64,000 nt of DNA from RZYX01 sp036654375. GTDB lineage: Bacteria > Bacillota > Clostridia > Oscillospirales > Acutalibacteraceae. The notes under the pieces were generated by a model. It worked only from the letters and a program-made list of their open reading frames with translations, did no database searches and had not been told where the DNA came from. The DNA lies in NCBI GenBank assembly GCA_036654375.1, contig JAVVSD010000008.1, forward strand, positions 17,557-81,556, in the 5' to 3' direction. Of the stretch, positions 24,349-34,722 are shown in pieces (the stretch's first letter is position 1; each line of letters opens with the position of its first letter). A program made the position numbers and the translations under genes.

Positions 24349-27300
24349 TTAAAGAGTTGCGATGTCTGTTACAGAAATTATATCAGATGGAATGATATGC
24401 GTGCTTTCCATAAGCGACTTTGCAGCGTCAAGAGATGTAAGGCAAGATGTGCCTGCCTCAACAGCAATTCTGCGAAGCTTGAAGCCGTCGCGATTTTCAA
24501 GTCGTCCATGGGTTGGGGTGTTGATGATAAGAGAAACTTCCTCTTTGTGGAGCATATCAAGAATGTTTGGTGACTCGCCTGTGATTTTGTTGACAGGTTT
24601 TGCACTAATACCAGCCGCAATCAATGCTCTTTGAGTGCCTGGAGTTGCATAGATGTCAAACTCTGCGTCCTCAAGATTTTTAAATATCTCACAAATTTCC
24701 GGTTTGTCCTTATCACAGACAGTAACGATTATCTTTCCGTCCTTTGGAAGGGTTACTCCGCCACCGTCAAAAGCTTTAAGTAAAGCTTCATTAAAGTCTT
24801 TGGAAATTCCAAGAACTTCACCGGTTGACTTCATTTCTGGACCAAGGCTTGTGTCTGCTCCAATGATTTTTTCAAATGAAAAAACAGGAAGCTTGATTGC
24901 ATAATATCCACTGTTTTTATAAAGCCCAGTGCCGTATCCCATGTCCTTAATTCTTTCACCAAGCATTGCACGAGTGGCAAGTGAGATGGCAGGAATGCCA
25001 GTAACCTTGCTGATATAAGGAACAGTTCTGGAAGAGCGTGGGTTAACTTCGATAATATACACCGTTTCGTTAAGCACAATAAACTGGATATTCATCATGC
25101 CAATAACATGAAGAGCAGAGGCAAGTCTGCGTGTGTAGTCAACAATAGTATCCTGAACCTTTTGCGAAAGGGTAATGGCGGGATAAACAGAGATTGAGTC
25201 GCCGGAGTGAATTCCGGCACGGTCAATATGTTCCATAATGCCAGGCACGAGAATATCATATCCGTCGCATATTGCGTCAACTTCAACTTCCTGACCCATA
25301 ATATACTTATCAACAAGCACTGGGTGTTCGTCAAGGTCTGGAATTGTGCGTGTAATAATATCCATAAACTCAACTATGTCTTCATCGCTAACTGCAATTT
25401 GCATTCCCTGTCCTCCAAGAACATAGCTTGGACGAACAAGCACTGGATATCCGAGTGAATGTGCGGCAACAAGTGCTTCTTCCTCGGTAAAGATTGTTTG
25501 ACCTCTTGGTCTGTCAATATGGCAGGCCTCAAGGATTTCGTCAAATCTCTCCCTGTCTTCAGCGGCATCAACATGGTCTGCATCTGTTCCAAGGATTGTC
25601 ACTCCAAGGTCGTGCAAAGCCTTTGTAAGCTTGATTGCTGTCTGTCCGCCGAACTGAACAATCGCACCGTCTGGTTTTTCAAGCTCAACGATATTTGCAA
25701 CATATTCAGGGATAAGTGGCTCAAAATACAGCTTGTCAGAAACATCAAAATCGGTCGAAACCGTTTCTGGGTTGTTGTTGACAATTATTGTTTCACAGCC
25801 TGCGTTACGAAGAGCCCAAACGCTGTGAACAGAGCAATAGTCAAATTCGATACCCTGACCAATTCGGATAGGACCAGAGCCAAGGACAAGAACTTTTTTG
25901 CGGTTGGACTTTGGGTCAACTTCATTCTCAACACCATAGTCAGAATAGTAATATGGAGTTTCAGATGCAAATTCGGCAGCACAGGTGTCAACAACAGAGA
26001 AAGAGGCTTTGATAGCCCACCTATCTCTCATGTTTTTAACGGCTTTTTCAGTGATTCCGATATTTTTTGCAATAACGGTGTCAGTAAAGCCCATTTGCTT
26101 TGCCTTAAGCATTGTTTCTTTATTGCATGAACCGCTTGCAAGAGTTTTTTCCATATCTACTATATTTTTGATGCGGTTAAGGAACCACATATCAATTTTT
26201 GTGATTTCATGGATTTCTTCAAGAGAAATGCCATTGAAGATTGATGCTGCAACAACATAGATACGGAAGTTGTCAATATTGTGTAAAAGCTCTAAAAGCT
26301 TGTCAGTATTCATTTCAACATAGTCGTTTAGGAGCAGGCTTTGGCGATTTTCCTCAAGCGAGTGAAGAGCTTTATGCAAAGCAGCTTCAAATGAGCGAGA
26401 GATAGCCATAACTTCGCCTGTTGCCTTCATCTGTGTGCCAAGAGTCTTTTTGGCGGTAACAAATTTGTCAAAAGGAAACTTAGGAATTTTAACAACGCAG
26501 TAGTCAAGTGCAGGCTCGAAGCTTGCATAGGTTGTGCCTGTAACAGCGTTTTTGATTTCATCAAGTCCAAGTCCAAGAGCAATTTTAGCAGCAACTCGTG
26601 CGATTGGGTATCCAGTTGCCTTTGAAGCAAGAGCAGATGAGCGTGAAACTCTTGGGTTAACTTCAATAACTGCATACTGAAATGAGTCGGGGTGCAGAGC
26701 AAACTGAACATTGCATCCACCCTGAATACCGAGTGCAGAAATGATATTTAAAGCAGATGAACGAAGCATCTGGTAGTCTTTATCTGTAAGTGTTTGCGAA
26801 GGAGCAACAACGATAGAATCGCCGGTGTGAACTCCAACAGGGTCAAGATTTTCCATGTTACAAACAGTTATGCAGTTGCCTTTTGAGTCACGCATAACTT
26901 CATATTCAATCTCTTTCCAGCCAGAGATGCACTTTTCTATAAGCACCTGATTAACTCTGGAAAGACGAATTCCATTTGCGGAAATTTCACGAAGCTGTGG
27001 TTCATCATATGCAATTCCGCCACCTGTTCCACCAAGCGTATATGCGGGACGAACAATGACGGGATATCCGATTTCTGATGAAAATCCAACAGCGTCCTCA
27101 ACGGTTTCGACCACTAAAGAGTCAATGCAAGGCTCACCGATACGCTCCATAGTGTCCTTAAACTCTTGTCTGTCCTCGGCCATTTTGATGGCGCGAGAGT
27201 TGATTCCGATAAGGCGAACATCGTTCTTATTAAGAATTCCAAGTTCTTCAAGCTCCATAGCTATGTTAAGCCCCGTTTGCCCTCCAAGTGTTGGAAGGAT

Positions 27301-27552
27301 AGAGTCGGGCTTTTCTATTTGGATTATTTTTGTAAGGGTGGGTATTGTAAGTGGCTCAATATAAACCTTGTCCGCAATATCTTTGTCGGTCATGATTGTT
27401 GCTGGGTTTGAGTTGACAAGAACAACCTCAACACCTTCCTCGCGAAGAGAACGGCAAGCCTGTGTTCCCGCATAGTCAAACTCTGCGGCCTGACCAATGA
27501 TGATGGGACCTGAACCGATGACCATAACCTTCTTAATGCTCTTATCAATCAT
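24349..27552 (-). CDS. carB: Carbamoyl-phosphate synthase large subunit
   Basis: Makes carbamoyl phosphate from bicarbonate, ammonia (from CarA) and two ATP for pyrimidine and arginine synthesis. The 1067-residue protein has the two duplicated ATP-grasp halves, each opening with a VMVIGSGPIIIGQAAEFDYAG or VLVLGSGPIRIGQGIEFDYC motif, the oligomerisation domain between them, and a C-terminal MGS-like allosteric domain (TPGTQRALIAAGISAKPVNK). The upstream in-frame extension to 27570 is rejected: AGGGGG six bases before ATG 27552 sets the start, and MIDKSIKK is the usual N-terminus. It overlaps the end of carA by 8 bases, indicating translational coupling. Confidence 0.97.
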   Translation of the reverse strand: MIDKSIKKVMVIGSGPIIIGQAAEFDYAGTQACRSLREEGVEVVLVNSNPATIMTDKDIADKVYIEPLTIPTLTKIIQIEKPDSILPTLGGQTGLNIAMELEELGILNKNDVRLIGINSRAIKMAEDRQEFKDTMERIGEPCIDSLVVETVEDAVGFSSEIGYPVIVRPAYTLGGTGGGIAYDEPQLREISANGIRLSRVNQVLIEKCISGWKEIEYEVMRDSKGNCITVCNMENLDPVGVHTGDSIVVAPSQTLTDKDYQMLRSSALNIISALGIQGGCNVQFALHPDSFQYAVIEVNPRVSRSSALASKATGYPIARVAAKIALGLGLDEIKNAVTGTTYASFEPALDYCVVKIPKFPFDKFVTAKKTLGTQMKATGEVMAISRSFEAALHKALHSLEENRQSLLLNDYVEMNTDKLLELLHNIDNFRIYVVAASIFNGISLEEIHEITKIDMWFLNRIKNIVDMEKTLASGSCNKETMLKAKQMGFTDTVIAKNIGITEKAVKNMRDRWAIKASFSVVDTCAAEFASETPYYYSDYGVENEVDPKSNRKKVLVLGSGPIRIGQGIEFDYCSVHSVWALRNAGCETIIVNNNPETVSTDFDVSDKLYFEPLIPEYVANIVELEKPDGAIVQFGGQTAIKLTKALHDLGVTILGTDADHVDAAEDRERFDEILEACHIDRPRGQTIFTEEEALVAAHSLGYPVLVRPSYVLGGQGMQIAVSDEDIVEFMDIITRTIPDLDEHPVLVDKYIMGQEVEVDAICDGYDILVPGIMEHIDRAGIHSGDSISVYPAITLSQKVQDTIVDYTRRLASALHVIGMMNIQFIVLNETVYIIEVNPRSSRTVPYISKVTGIPAISLATRAMLGERIKDMGYGTGLYKNSGYYAIKLPVFSFEKIIGADTSLGPEMKSTGEVLGISKDFNEALLKAFDGGGVTLPKDGKIIVTVCDKDKPEICEIFKNLEDAEFDIYATPGTQRALIAAGISAKPVNKITGESPNILDMLHKEEVSLIINTPTHGRLENRDGFKLRRIAVEAGTSCLTSLDAAKSLMESTHIIPSDIISVTDIATL

Positions 27553-28627
27553 CGTAATGCCCCCTCTCAATCATTTTTAAAAACCTGTCAAATAAAAATG
27601 ATGTGTCGTGTGGCCCTGGCGATGCTTCCGGGTGGAACTGAACAGTAAAAATAGGCTTGCCTTCATAGACAATTCCTTCAACTGTGCCGTCGTTAACATT
27701 TATACAGTTAACCCTTGCACCCTTTGGCAAATCGGTTGGAGAAACCATATACCCATGGTTCTGTGAGGAAAGATAGGTCTTGTCCTCATCAATAAACTTA
27801 ACGGGGTGGTTTGCACCTCTGTGGCCATATTTCATTCGCTCCGTTTTAGCACCTTGTGACAAAGCCATAAGCTGGTGTCCAAGGCAAATCGCAAATGTAG
27901 GAATACCCGACTGAGCAAGTATTTTTATTTCATTTATTATGTCAACACAATCCGCAGGATCACCAGGCCCATTGCTGAGCATGATGCCATCTGGCTTACT
28001 GTCAATAATCTCATGTGCGGTTGCATGGCAAGGATATTCTGTTACAACACAGCCCCTGCTTGCAAGAGATTTTGCAATATTTCTCTTTGTGCCAAAATCC
28101 ATAAGTGCGATTTTATAGCCACTGTTTCCCTCGCCAACAACATTTTTGCTATCGATGCTGACGGATTCAACAAGCTCAATCTGCTTAAAACCTCTTATTT
28201 TTTCAAAAAGGCGTGGCATATCCGAAATATCTTCGGTAATAATGCCACGCATCGTTCCGCTCTCACGGAGTCTTTTAACTATTGAACGGGTATCAACACC
28301 AACAAGACAAGGAATGTCAAATTCAACAAGTATATCTTCAAGTGTTGCTTCACAACGGAAATTAGAAGGAGTGTCGCAAAGCTCGTGAACAATAAAAGCA
28401 CACGGCTGAAGGCGAATAGACTCAAAATCTTCTCGACTGATTCCATAATTGCCAATCATAGGGTAAGTCATTACAATACCCTGTCCGGCATACGACGGAT
28501 CCGTTAATATCTCTAAATAACCAGTCATTGAGGTGTTAAAAACAATTTCACAAACTGTTTCTTTGAAAGCACCTCTTGCTGTGCCCTCATAAATTGTGCC
28601 GTCTTCAAGAACTAAAAACGCTGACAC
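27545..28627 (-). CDS. carA: Carbamoyl-phosphate synthase small (glutaminase) subunit
   Basis: Hydrolyses glutamine and passes ammonia to CarB. The N-terminal CarA domain (AFLVLEDGTIYEGTARG, FNTSMTGYLEILTDPSYAGQ) is followed by a class I glutamine amidotransferase with nucleophile CLGHQLMAL, and the His-Glu pair in FHPEASPGP. The GTG at 28625-28627 gives the typical N-terminus VSAFLVLEDG and about 360 residues; the frame is open further to 28666, but that stretch (HFFWERHGEA) is not like the family. It stands first in carAB, transcribed away from dapF. Confidence 0.96.
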   Translation of the reverse strand: MSAFLVLEDGTIYEGTARGAFKETVCEIVFNTSMTGYLEILTDPSYAGQGIVMTYPMIGNYGISREDFESIRLQPCAFIVHELCDTPSNFRCEATLEDILVEFDIPCLVGVDTRSIVKRLRESGTMRGIITEDISDMPRLFEKIRGFKQIELVESVSIDSKNVVGEGNSGYKIALMDFGTKRNIAKSLASRGCVVTEYPCHATAHEIIDSKPDGIMLSNGPGDPADCVDIINEIKILAQSGIPTFAICLGHQLMALSQGAKTERMKYGHRGANHPVKFIDEDKTYLSSQNHGYMVSPTDLPKGARVNCINVNDGTVEGIVYEGKPIFTVQFHPEASPGPHDTSFLFDRFLKMIERGHYDD

Positions 28628-28927
28628 TAAAGCTTCACCATGCCTTTCCCAAAAAAAGTGTATCAAATATTGTTATATTATTAGGTATATAAGATACATA
28701 ATAATAGTTGTGTATCAGTTGAAATCTCTCTCTACTAAACATAAAGTTTATCATATCATTTGAACAAATTCAACATAGTTTTTATAGAAATAAAAAGAAT
28801 AGCAATTGTGACAATTTACTCAGTGCAAAACAAGGCGAGAACTGTCAAAATAACAAGCACTAAAACAGCGTTAGTCAAATTTAACAGATTATGGGTCAAA
28901 AAAAATAATATAGTGCTATTATTACTA
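28628..28927. other. Divergent intergenic region carA/dapF
   Basis: About 300 AT-rich bases between diverging transcripts, followed by the dapF promoter. It must contain the carAB promoter, but I see no good -35/-10 pair on the minus strand, and no PyrR-type or lysine riboswitch signature. Confidence 0.5.
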
Positions 28928-28957
28928 TTGATTTATTACATTTTGTGATGTTATACT
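28928..28957 (+). promoter_or_regulatory. Promoter for the dapF-dapL-pur run
   Basis: TTGATT (28928-28933), 18-base spacer, TATACT (28952-28957), about 50 bases before the dapF start. Confidence 0.6.
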
Positions 28958-29008
28958 TAATAAGTATTTTTAAAAAATGACGCATTATTTTTGGCTGGAG
29001 GAGATAAA

Positions 29009-29848
29009 ATGATTTTCACAAAAATGCAAGGTGCAGGTAACGATTATATATATGTTAACTGCTTTAACCAGACTGTGAAAAATATTAACGAAACAGCCAG
29101 AAAAATTAGTGACCGTCACTTTGGAATTGGGTCAGATGGGCTTGTGCTTATCCTTCCCTCATCTGTCGCTGATTATAAAATGGATATGTATAACTCAGAC
29201 GGTTCACAAGGCAAGATGTGTGGCAACGCAATTCGCTGTGTTGCAAAGTATGTGTATGACCATAAGATGACGGACAAAAAAGATATTTCCATTGAAACTC
29301 TCAGCGGAATTAAATATATTAAAGTTGAAACAAATGGCGATAAAGTCACAAGGGCAACAGTAAATATGGGTGAGCCAATTCTTAACCCAGCTGAAATTCC
29401 AACAACTCTTGATGGTAATATGGTTGTCGAAAAATCAATAACTGTATCGGGCGTTGCGGTTAATGTAACCTGCGTTTCAATGGGAAATCCCCACTGCGTA
29501 ACCTTTGTTCCAGATGTTAGTTTGTTAAGGCTTGAAAGCATTGGGCCGGGCTTTGAAAACCACGAGTGTTTTCCAGACAGAATAAACACAGAGTTTGTCG
29601 AGCTTGTAGATAGCAGGACAATAAAGATGCGTGTTTGGGAGCGTGGAGCGGGTGAAACACTTGCCTGTGGCACTGGTGCCTGTGCAGCGGCTGTTGCCTG
29701 CATTCTATGTGGGCATTGCAAAAAGGACGAGGATATAAATGTTAGATTACTCGGAGGAGAGCTGACAATCCGGTGGGACAGCAAATCAAACGATATATAT
29801 ATGGCAGGTTTTGCAACAACAGTATTTACAGGAGAAATTGACATATAA
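29009..29848 (+). CDS. dapF: Diaminopimelate epimerase
   Basis: Converts LL- to meso-diaminopimelate, the precursor of lysine and of peptidoglycan cross-links. The two active-site cysteines are visible in SDGSQGKMCGNAIRC and ERGAGETLACGTGACAAAV, and the N-terminus FTKMQGAGNDYIYVN is diagnostic. GGAGGAG lies six bases before ATG 29009; an upstream in-frame start at 28991 is not supported. At 279 residues it is full length. dapL follows within 20 bases, so the enzymes of the last two steps to meso-DAP are made together. Confidence 0.97.
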   Translation: MIFTKMQGAGNDYIYVNCFNQTVKNINETARKISDRHFGIGSDGLVLILPSSVADYKMDMYNSDGSQGKMCGNAIRCVAKYVYDHKMTDKKDISIETLSGIKYIKVETNGDKVTRATVNMGEPILNPAEIPTTLDGNMVVEKSITVSGVAVNVTCVSMGNPHCVTFVPDVSLLRLESIGPGFENHECFPDRINTEFVELVDSRTIKMRVWERGAGETLACGTGACAAAVACILCGHCKKDEDINVRLLGGELTIRWDSKSNDIYMAGFATTVFTGEIDI

Positions 29849-29868
29849 ATTTGCAAGAGGTGCATCAA

Positions 29869-31080
29869 ATGAAAATTAACGAGAACTTTCTAAAGCTTCA
29901 AAGTAGCTACCTTTTTTCAACTATTGGGAAAAAGGTAAAAGAGTTTAGTGCAAAAAATCCAAACGCAGAGATAATAAGGCTTGGAATCGGAGATGTAACT
30001 CGTCCACTTCCAAATGCGGTTATTGGTGCAATGCACAGTGCGGTTGACGATATGGCTGATGAAAGCACATTTCGTGGATATCCACCAGAGTACGGAATGG
30101 ATTTTATCGTTTCAAAAATTAAGGAATATGATTTCACCTCAAGAGGGGTTAACATTGACACTGACGAAATCTTTTTAAGTGACGGAGCAAAGAGTGACAC
30201 AGGCAATATTGGAGATATTTTCTCGGTTGACAATGTCGTTGCTGTGTGTGACCCAATTTATCCCGTCTATGTTGACACAAATGTTATGTCAGGCAGAGCA
30301 GGTGACATTTTGCCAAGTGGCAGATGGAGTAAATTTGTCTATCTTAACTGCACAGCAGAAAATGACTTTCTTCCCGAGCTTCCAACAGAAAAGGTAGACC
30401 TGATATATTTGTGCTTTCCGAACAATCCAACTGGAATGGCAGCAAGCAAGGAAGAGCTTAAAAAGTGGGTTGACTATGCAAACAAAAACGGTAGTGTAAT
30501 TCTTTTTGACGCTGCCTATGAAGCATTTATATCAGAGGATATCCCGCACAGCATTTTTGAAATAGAGGGTGCAAAAACCTGTGCAATAGAATTCAGAAGC
30601 TTTTCAAAAACAGCTGGATTCACTGGAGTTCGTTGTGCATATACAATAGTCCCAAAGGAGCTTAAGTGTGGCGATATTTCACTCAACCAGCTTTGGGCAA
30701 GAAGGCAGGCAACAAAGTTCAACGGTGTATCATATATCACACAGCGTGCAGCAGAAGCAGTATATAGCGACGCTGGCCGTGAGCAGGTAAAGCAAACAAT
30801 AGAATATTATAGAACCAACGCAAAGGTTATCAGCGAAGGCTTGAAAGAGGCAGGATTCACAGTTTGGGGTGCTGTCAATTCACCATATGTATGGTTCAAA
30901 GTTCCTAAGGGAATGACATCATGGGACTTCTTTGACAAGCTTCTTTACGATATTCAAGTCGTTGGAACACCTGGCTCGGGCTTTGGCCCTGCCGGCGAAG
31001 GATTTTTTAGATTAACAGGCTTCGGTAGTGCGAAAAAGACGCTCGAAGCCGTTGAAAGAATAAAAAACGCAAAATTCTGA
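29869..31080 (+). CDS. dapL: LL-diaminopimelate aminotransferase
   Basis: A PLP enzyme converting tetrahydrodipicolinate directly to LL-DAP, bypassing the acyl-intermediate branches; typical of plants, Chlamydia and many Clostridia. The N-terminus NENFLKLQSSYLFSTIGKKV and GIGDVTRPLP are DapL hallmarks, and the PLP lysine lies in FRSFSKTAGFTGVRCAYT. 403 residues is normal. AGAGGTG precedes ATG 29869. Its order after dapF and 29 bases before purC suggests a common transcript with the purine genes. Confidence 0.96.
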   Translation: MKINENFLKLQSSYLFSTIGKKVKEFSAKNPNAEIIRLGIGDVTRPLPNAVIGAMHSAVDDMADESTFRGYPPEYGMDFIVSKIKEYDFTSRGVNIDTDEIFLSDGAKSDTGNIGDIFSVDNVVAVCDPIYPVYVDTNVMSGRAGDILPSGRWSKFVYLNCTAENDFLPELPTEKVDLIYLCFPNNPTGMAASKEELKKWVDYANKNGSVILFDAAYEAFISEDIPHSIFEIEGAKTCAIEFRSFSKTAGFTGVRCAYTIVPKELKCGDISLNQLWARRQATKFNGVSYITQRAAEAVYSDAGREQVKQTIEYYRTNAKVISEGLKEAGFTVWGAVNSPYVWFKVPKGMTSWDFFDKLLYDIQVVGTPGSGFGPAGEGFFRLTGFGSAKKTLEAVERIKNAKF

Positions 31081-31109
31081 ATCATTGAAAATTTCAGGAG
31101 GTAAAAATT

Positions 31110-31817
31110 ATGCAAAAGCTTGAGATGTTGTACGAAGGAAAAGCAAAAAAGGTTTATCAGACAGAGAATGAAGATGTGTTGATTGTTGATTATAAAGATG
31201 ACGCAACAGCATTTAATGGTCTTAAAAAGGGTACAATTTATGGTAAGGGCGTCATAAATAATAAGATGTCAAATTTCATGTGCAAAATGCTTGAAGAGCA
31301 TGGCATAACAACTCATCTCGTTGAAGAACTCAGCGACAGAGAAACAGCAGTAAAAAAAGTTCAGATTGTTCCGCTCGAAGTTATTGTCCGTAACAAAGCA
31401 GCTGGTTCAATGGCAAAAAGACTTGGACTTGTTGAGGGACAGGAACTTCTTTGCCCAGTTGTTGAGTTTTCATACAAGGATGATGCACTTGGCGACCCAA
31501 TGATAAACGACTCTCATGCACTTGCGTGTGGGTTTGCAACGAAGAAAGAAATCGACAAAATCAAGGAAATGGCTATTAAAATCAATGATATTTTAAAAGA
31601 ATATCTTGCAACAAAGAATGTTGAGCTTATAGATTTCAAGCTTGAGTTTGGCCGCTTTAAGGGTGACATAATTCTTGCAGACGAAATTTCTCCTGACACT
31701 TGTCGCTTCTGGGACATGGATACTCATGAAAAACTTGACAAAGACCGTTTTCGCAGGGATATGGGAAGCGTTGAGGAAGCTTATGAGGAAATGGCAAAGA
31801 GATTAGGACTTAAATAA
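31110..31817 (+). CDS. purC: SAICAR synthase
   Basis: Phosphoribosylaminoimidazole-succinocarboxamide synthase, joining CAIR and aspartate with ATP in purine synthesis. The N-terminus LYEGKAKKVYQTENEDVLIVDYKDDATAFN and the LIDFKLEFGR and LADEISPDTCRFWD motifs are diagnostic; 235 residues is the short bacterial form. GGAGGT precedes the ATG. It is the first of five purine genes with tight spacing (33 bases to purF). Confidence 0.97.
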   Translation: MQKLEMLYEGKAKKVYQTENEDVLIVDYKDDATAFNGLKKGTIYGKGVINNKMSNFMCKMLEEHGITTHLVEELSDRETAVKKVQIVPLEVIVRNKAAGSMAKRLGLVEGQELLCPVVEFSYKDDALGDPMINDSHALACGFATKKEIDKIKEMAIKINDILKEYLATKNVELIDFKLEFGRFKGDIILADEISPDTCRFWDMDTHEKLDKDRFRRDMGSVEEAYEEMAKRLGLK

Positions 31818-31850
31818 TATTTATACTACATATTTTTTCGAGGTGATATT

Positions 31851-33263
31851 GTGCCATATACGGAAATTCCGTTTGATAAACTGCATGAAGAATGCGGCGT
31901 CTTTGGAATCTACGGCGATGACCTTATTAAGCCTGCAATGGCAACATATCTTGGGCTTTATGCTTTGCAACATAGAGGGCAGGAAAGCTGTGGAATAGCA
32001 GTTAACGACATGGGAGTTATATCTATCCATAAGGATATGGGACTTGTTGGAGAAGTTTTCAACGATGATATTTTGGAATCTCTGGTGGGACAGATAGCAA
32101 TTGGTCACATTAGATATTCCACAGCTGGTGCAAGTGCAGTGCAAAATGCGCAACCACTTGTTATAGGTCATAAAAACGGAAGAATTGCGATTGCTCATAA
32201 CGGTAACCTTACCAATGCGGACGAGGTGCGGGACGAGCTTTCACAGAATGGTGCGATGTTTCACACAACAATAGACTCCGAGGTTATTGCTCATGTCATT
32301 GCGCAGGAAAGAATTAATGCACCAAGCATTGAAATTGCCGTTCAGAAGGCAACAAAAAGAATAAAGGGTGCATATTCCCTTGTTGTAATGAGTCCAACAA
32401 AGCTTGTCCTTGCAAGGGATCCAAATGGCTTTAGGCCACTTGTTCTTGGCAAAAGAGGCAACGCGTATGTTGCGGCTTCCGAAACTTGTGCGCTTGACGC
32501 TGTCGGTGCAAAATTTATTCGTGATATTGAGCCGGGAGAAATTGTTGTTATCAATTCACAGGGCATAAAAAGTTTTAAAGAAAATTGTTCTGGCAAGCAA
32601 AACATCTGTATTTTTGAATACATTTATTTTGCTCGCTCAGACAGCATTATAGATGGCATACCAGTTCATAGCTCAAGGCTAAAGGCAGGAGCGCTTCTTG
32701 CAAGGCAAAGCCCTGTTGATGCTGACCTTGTAATCGGTGTGCCTGATTCGGGGCTTGACGCCGCAATTGGTTATGCAAACGAAAGCGGAATACAATATGG
32801 CATCGGATTTACCCGCAACAACTATGTTGGAAGAACATTTATAAAGCCAACACAGAGCGAAAGAACAACAAGCATTGGAATAAAGCTTAATGTTATCAAG
32901 CAGACAGTAGCAGGTAAGCGTATAATAATGATTGACGATTCAATCGTTAGAGGCTCCACAAGTGCAAACATTGTCAAGGCTCTTAAGAATGCAGGTGCCA
33001 AGGAGGTTCATGTTCGCATAAGCTCTCCAACTCTCCACTATCCATGCTATTTTGGAACAGACATTCCAACGCGTGAAGAGCTGACATCAAACCACAATTC
33101 TGTGGACCAGCTTCGCAAGCTTATCGGTGCAGACTCTTTGAGTTTTCTTGACAAAAACTCGCTTGGTCAGCTTATTAACACAAAAGAAAAGACATATTGT
33201 GATGCCTGCTTTACAGGTGATTACCCAATAGATATAAAGAAAGGAATGGTCGAAGATGATTAA
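31851..33263 (+). CDS. purF: Amidophosphoribosyltransferase
   Basis: First committed step of purine synthesis: PRPP plus glutamine to phosphoribosylamine. It starts at GTG with GAGGTGAT upstream. A 14-residue propeptide ends at HEECGVFG, whose cysteine (residue 15) becomes the N-terminal nucleophile after cleavage, as in the B. subtilis-type enzyme. The PRPP loop is IIMIDDSIVRGST. Cysteines near the C-terminus (HYPCYFGTDIP, YCDACFTGDYP) could ligate the [4Fe-4S] cluster of that type. 470 residues. Its last 8 bases overlap purB, indicating coupled translation. Confidence 0.97.
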   Translation: MPYTEIPFDKLHEECGVFGIYGDDLIKPAMATYLGLYALQHRGQESCGIAVNDMGVISIHKDMGLVGEVFNDDILESLVGQIAIGHIRYSTAGASAVQNAQPLVIGHKNGRIAIAHNGNLTNADEVRDELSQNGAMFHTTIDSEVIAHVIAQERINAPSIEIAVQKATKRIKGAYSLVVMSPTKLVLARDPNGFRPLVLGKRGNAYVAASETCALDAVGAKFIRDIEPGEIVVINSQGIKSFKENCSGKQNICIFEYIYFARSDSIIDGIPVHSSRLKAGALLARQSPVDADLVIGVPDSGLDAAIGYANESGIQYGIGFTRNNYVGRTFIKPTQSERTTSIGIKLNVIKQTVAGKRIIMIDDSIVRGSTSANIVKALKNAGAKEVHVRISSPTLHYPCYFGTDIPTREELTSNHNSVDQLRKLIGADSLSFLDKNSLGQLINTKEKTYCDACFTGDYPIDIKKGMVEDD

Positions 33264-34689
33264 GGACATTTATGAAAGTCCGCTTAATTCTCGCTATTCA
33301 AGTGCAGAAATGAAATATATCTTCTCACCTGATTTTAAATTTAGAACATGGAGAAAGCTCTGGATAGCACTTGCAGAAACAGAGCAGGAGCTTGGTCTTA
33401 ACATTACTGATGAACAAATTGCGGAGCTAAAGGCTCACAAAGACGATATAAATTATGAAGTGGCTGCCGAGCGTGAAAAGCTTGTGCGTCACGATGTGAT
33501 GGCACATGTTTTTGCATATGGCGAGCAGTGTCCAAAAGCAAAGCCAATTATCCATCTTGGTGCAACATCTTGCTATGTTGGGGATAATACGGATATAATA
33601 ACCATGACACAGGCACTTGAGCTTGTAAAAAAGAAGATGGTAAATCTTCTGGACAGGCTTTCAAAGTTTGCATTAGAATACAAGGACTTGCCTTGCCTTG
33701 CATTCACACATTTTCAGCCCGCACAGCCCACAACAGTTGGCAAAAGAGCAAGCCTATGGCTTCAGGATTTGTTGATGGATTTTGATGCACTTGAGTATCA
33801 AATAAGTTGCATGAAGCTTCTTGGCTCAAAGGGTACAACAGGAACACAGGCAAGTTTTATGGAACTGTTTGACGGTGATACAGACAAGATAAAACAAATT
33901 GACAAAAAGATAGCACAAAAAATGGGATACAAGAATTGCTTTGCAGTTTCTGGTCAAACATATCCAAGAAAGCTGGATGCACAAGTGCTTGCAACGCTTA
34001 GTGGCATCGCACAGTCAGCTTCAAAATTCTCAAACGATTTGCGTCTTCTTCAGCATCTTAAAGAAGTTGAAGAACCATTTGAAAAGAGTCAGATAGGTTC
34101 ATCTGCAATGGCGTACAAACGCAATCCAATGAGAAGTGAGAGAATAACATCTCTTTCAAGATATGTCATAGCGGATTCACTTAATCCGGCAATGACAGCT
34201 TCAACGCAGTGGTTTGAGAGAACGCTTGATGACTCCGCAAACAAGAGAATAAGCGTTGCAGAGGCTTTTCTTGCAATCGATGCAATTCTTGAGCTTTATA
34301 TAAATGTTGTCACAGGGCTTGTTGTTTATCCAAAAATCATCGAGAAACATTTAATGGCAGAGCTTCCGTTCATGGCAACAGAAAACATAATGATGACAGC
34401 GGTTAAAAAGGGTGGAGATAGGCAAGAACTTCACGAAAAAATCCGTGTCCATTCAATGGATGCAGGCAGAGTTGTTAAAGAGCAGGGTGGAGCAAACGAC
34501 TTGCTTGAAAGAATTGCCTCGGATGACTCCTTTGGTATGACACTTGCCGAATTGCTGTCAGTAATGCAACCATCAAACTTCGTTGGCAGAGCGCCACAGC
34601 AGACACAGGAGTTTGTTGAGGAGCAGATTAATCCGATATTAGAAAAGTACAATAGTCTAATTGGAATAGATATAGAAATAAAGGTCTAA
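33256..34689 (+). CDS. purB: Adenylosuccinate lyase
   Basis: Cleaves SAICAR and adenylosuccinate, releasing fumarate, so it acts in both IMP formation and AMP formation. The fumarase/aspartase superfamily signature GSSAMAYKRNPMRSE is present, as are LGATSCYVGDN and the catalytic region TQWFERTLDDSANKR. 477 residues. AAGGA within the end of purF serves as ribosome binding site. Placed between purF and purA, it links the shared and the AMP-specific branches. Confidence 0.97.
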   Translation: MIKDIYESPLNSRYSSAEMKYIFSPDFKFRTWRKLWIALAETEQELGLNITDEQIAELKAHKDDINYEVAAEREKLVRHDVMAHVFAYGEQCPKAKPIIHLGATSCYVGDNTDIITMTQALELVKKKMVNLLDRLSKFALEYKDLPCLAFTHFQPAQPTTVGKRASLWLQDLLMDFDALEYQISCMKLLGSKGTTGTQASFMELFDGDTDKIKQIDKKIAQKMGYKNCFAVSGQTYPRKLDAQVLATLSGIAQSASKFSNDLRLLQHLKEVEEPFEKSQIGSSAMAYKRNPMRSERITSLSRYVIADSLNPAMTASTQWFERTLDDSANKRISVAEAFLAIDAILELYINVVTGLVVYPKIIEKHLMAELPFMATENIMMTAVKKGGDRQELHEKIRVHSMDAGRVVKEQGGANDLLERIASDDSFGMTLAELLSVMQPSNFVGRAPQQTQEFVEEQINPILEKYNSLIGIDIEIKV

Positions 34690-34722
34690 CAGGATTTGCA
34701 AAAATTTTCGGAGGTGCTTTAG

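Noticed and set aside
25459..26130. 223-codon plus-strand frame inside carB
   Set aside because: Antisense of a fully conserved carB; no start signals and an unusual composition.
28628..29008. Possible lysine riboswitch before dapF or PyrR element before carA
   Set aside because: No recognisable conserved core or terminator/antiterminator pair in either direction.
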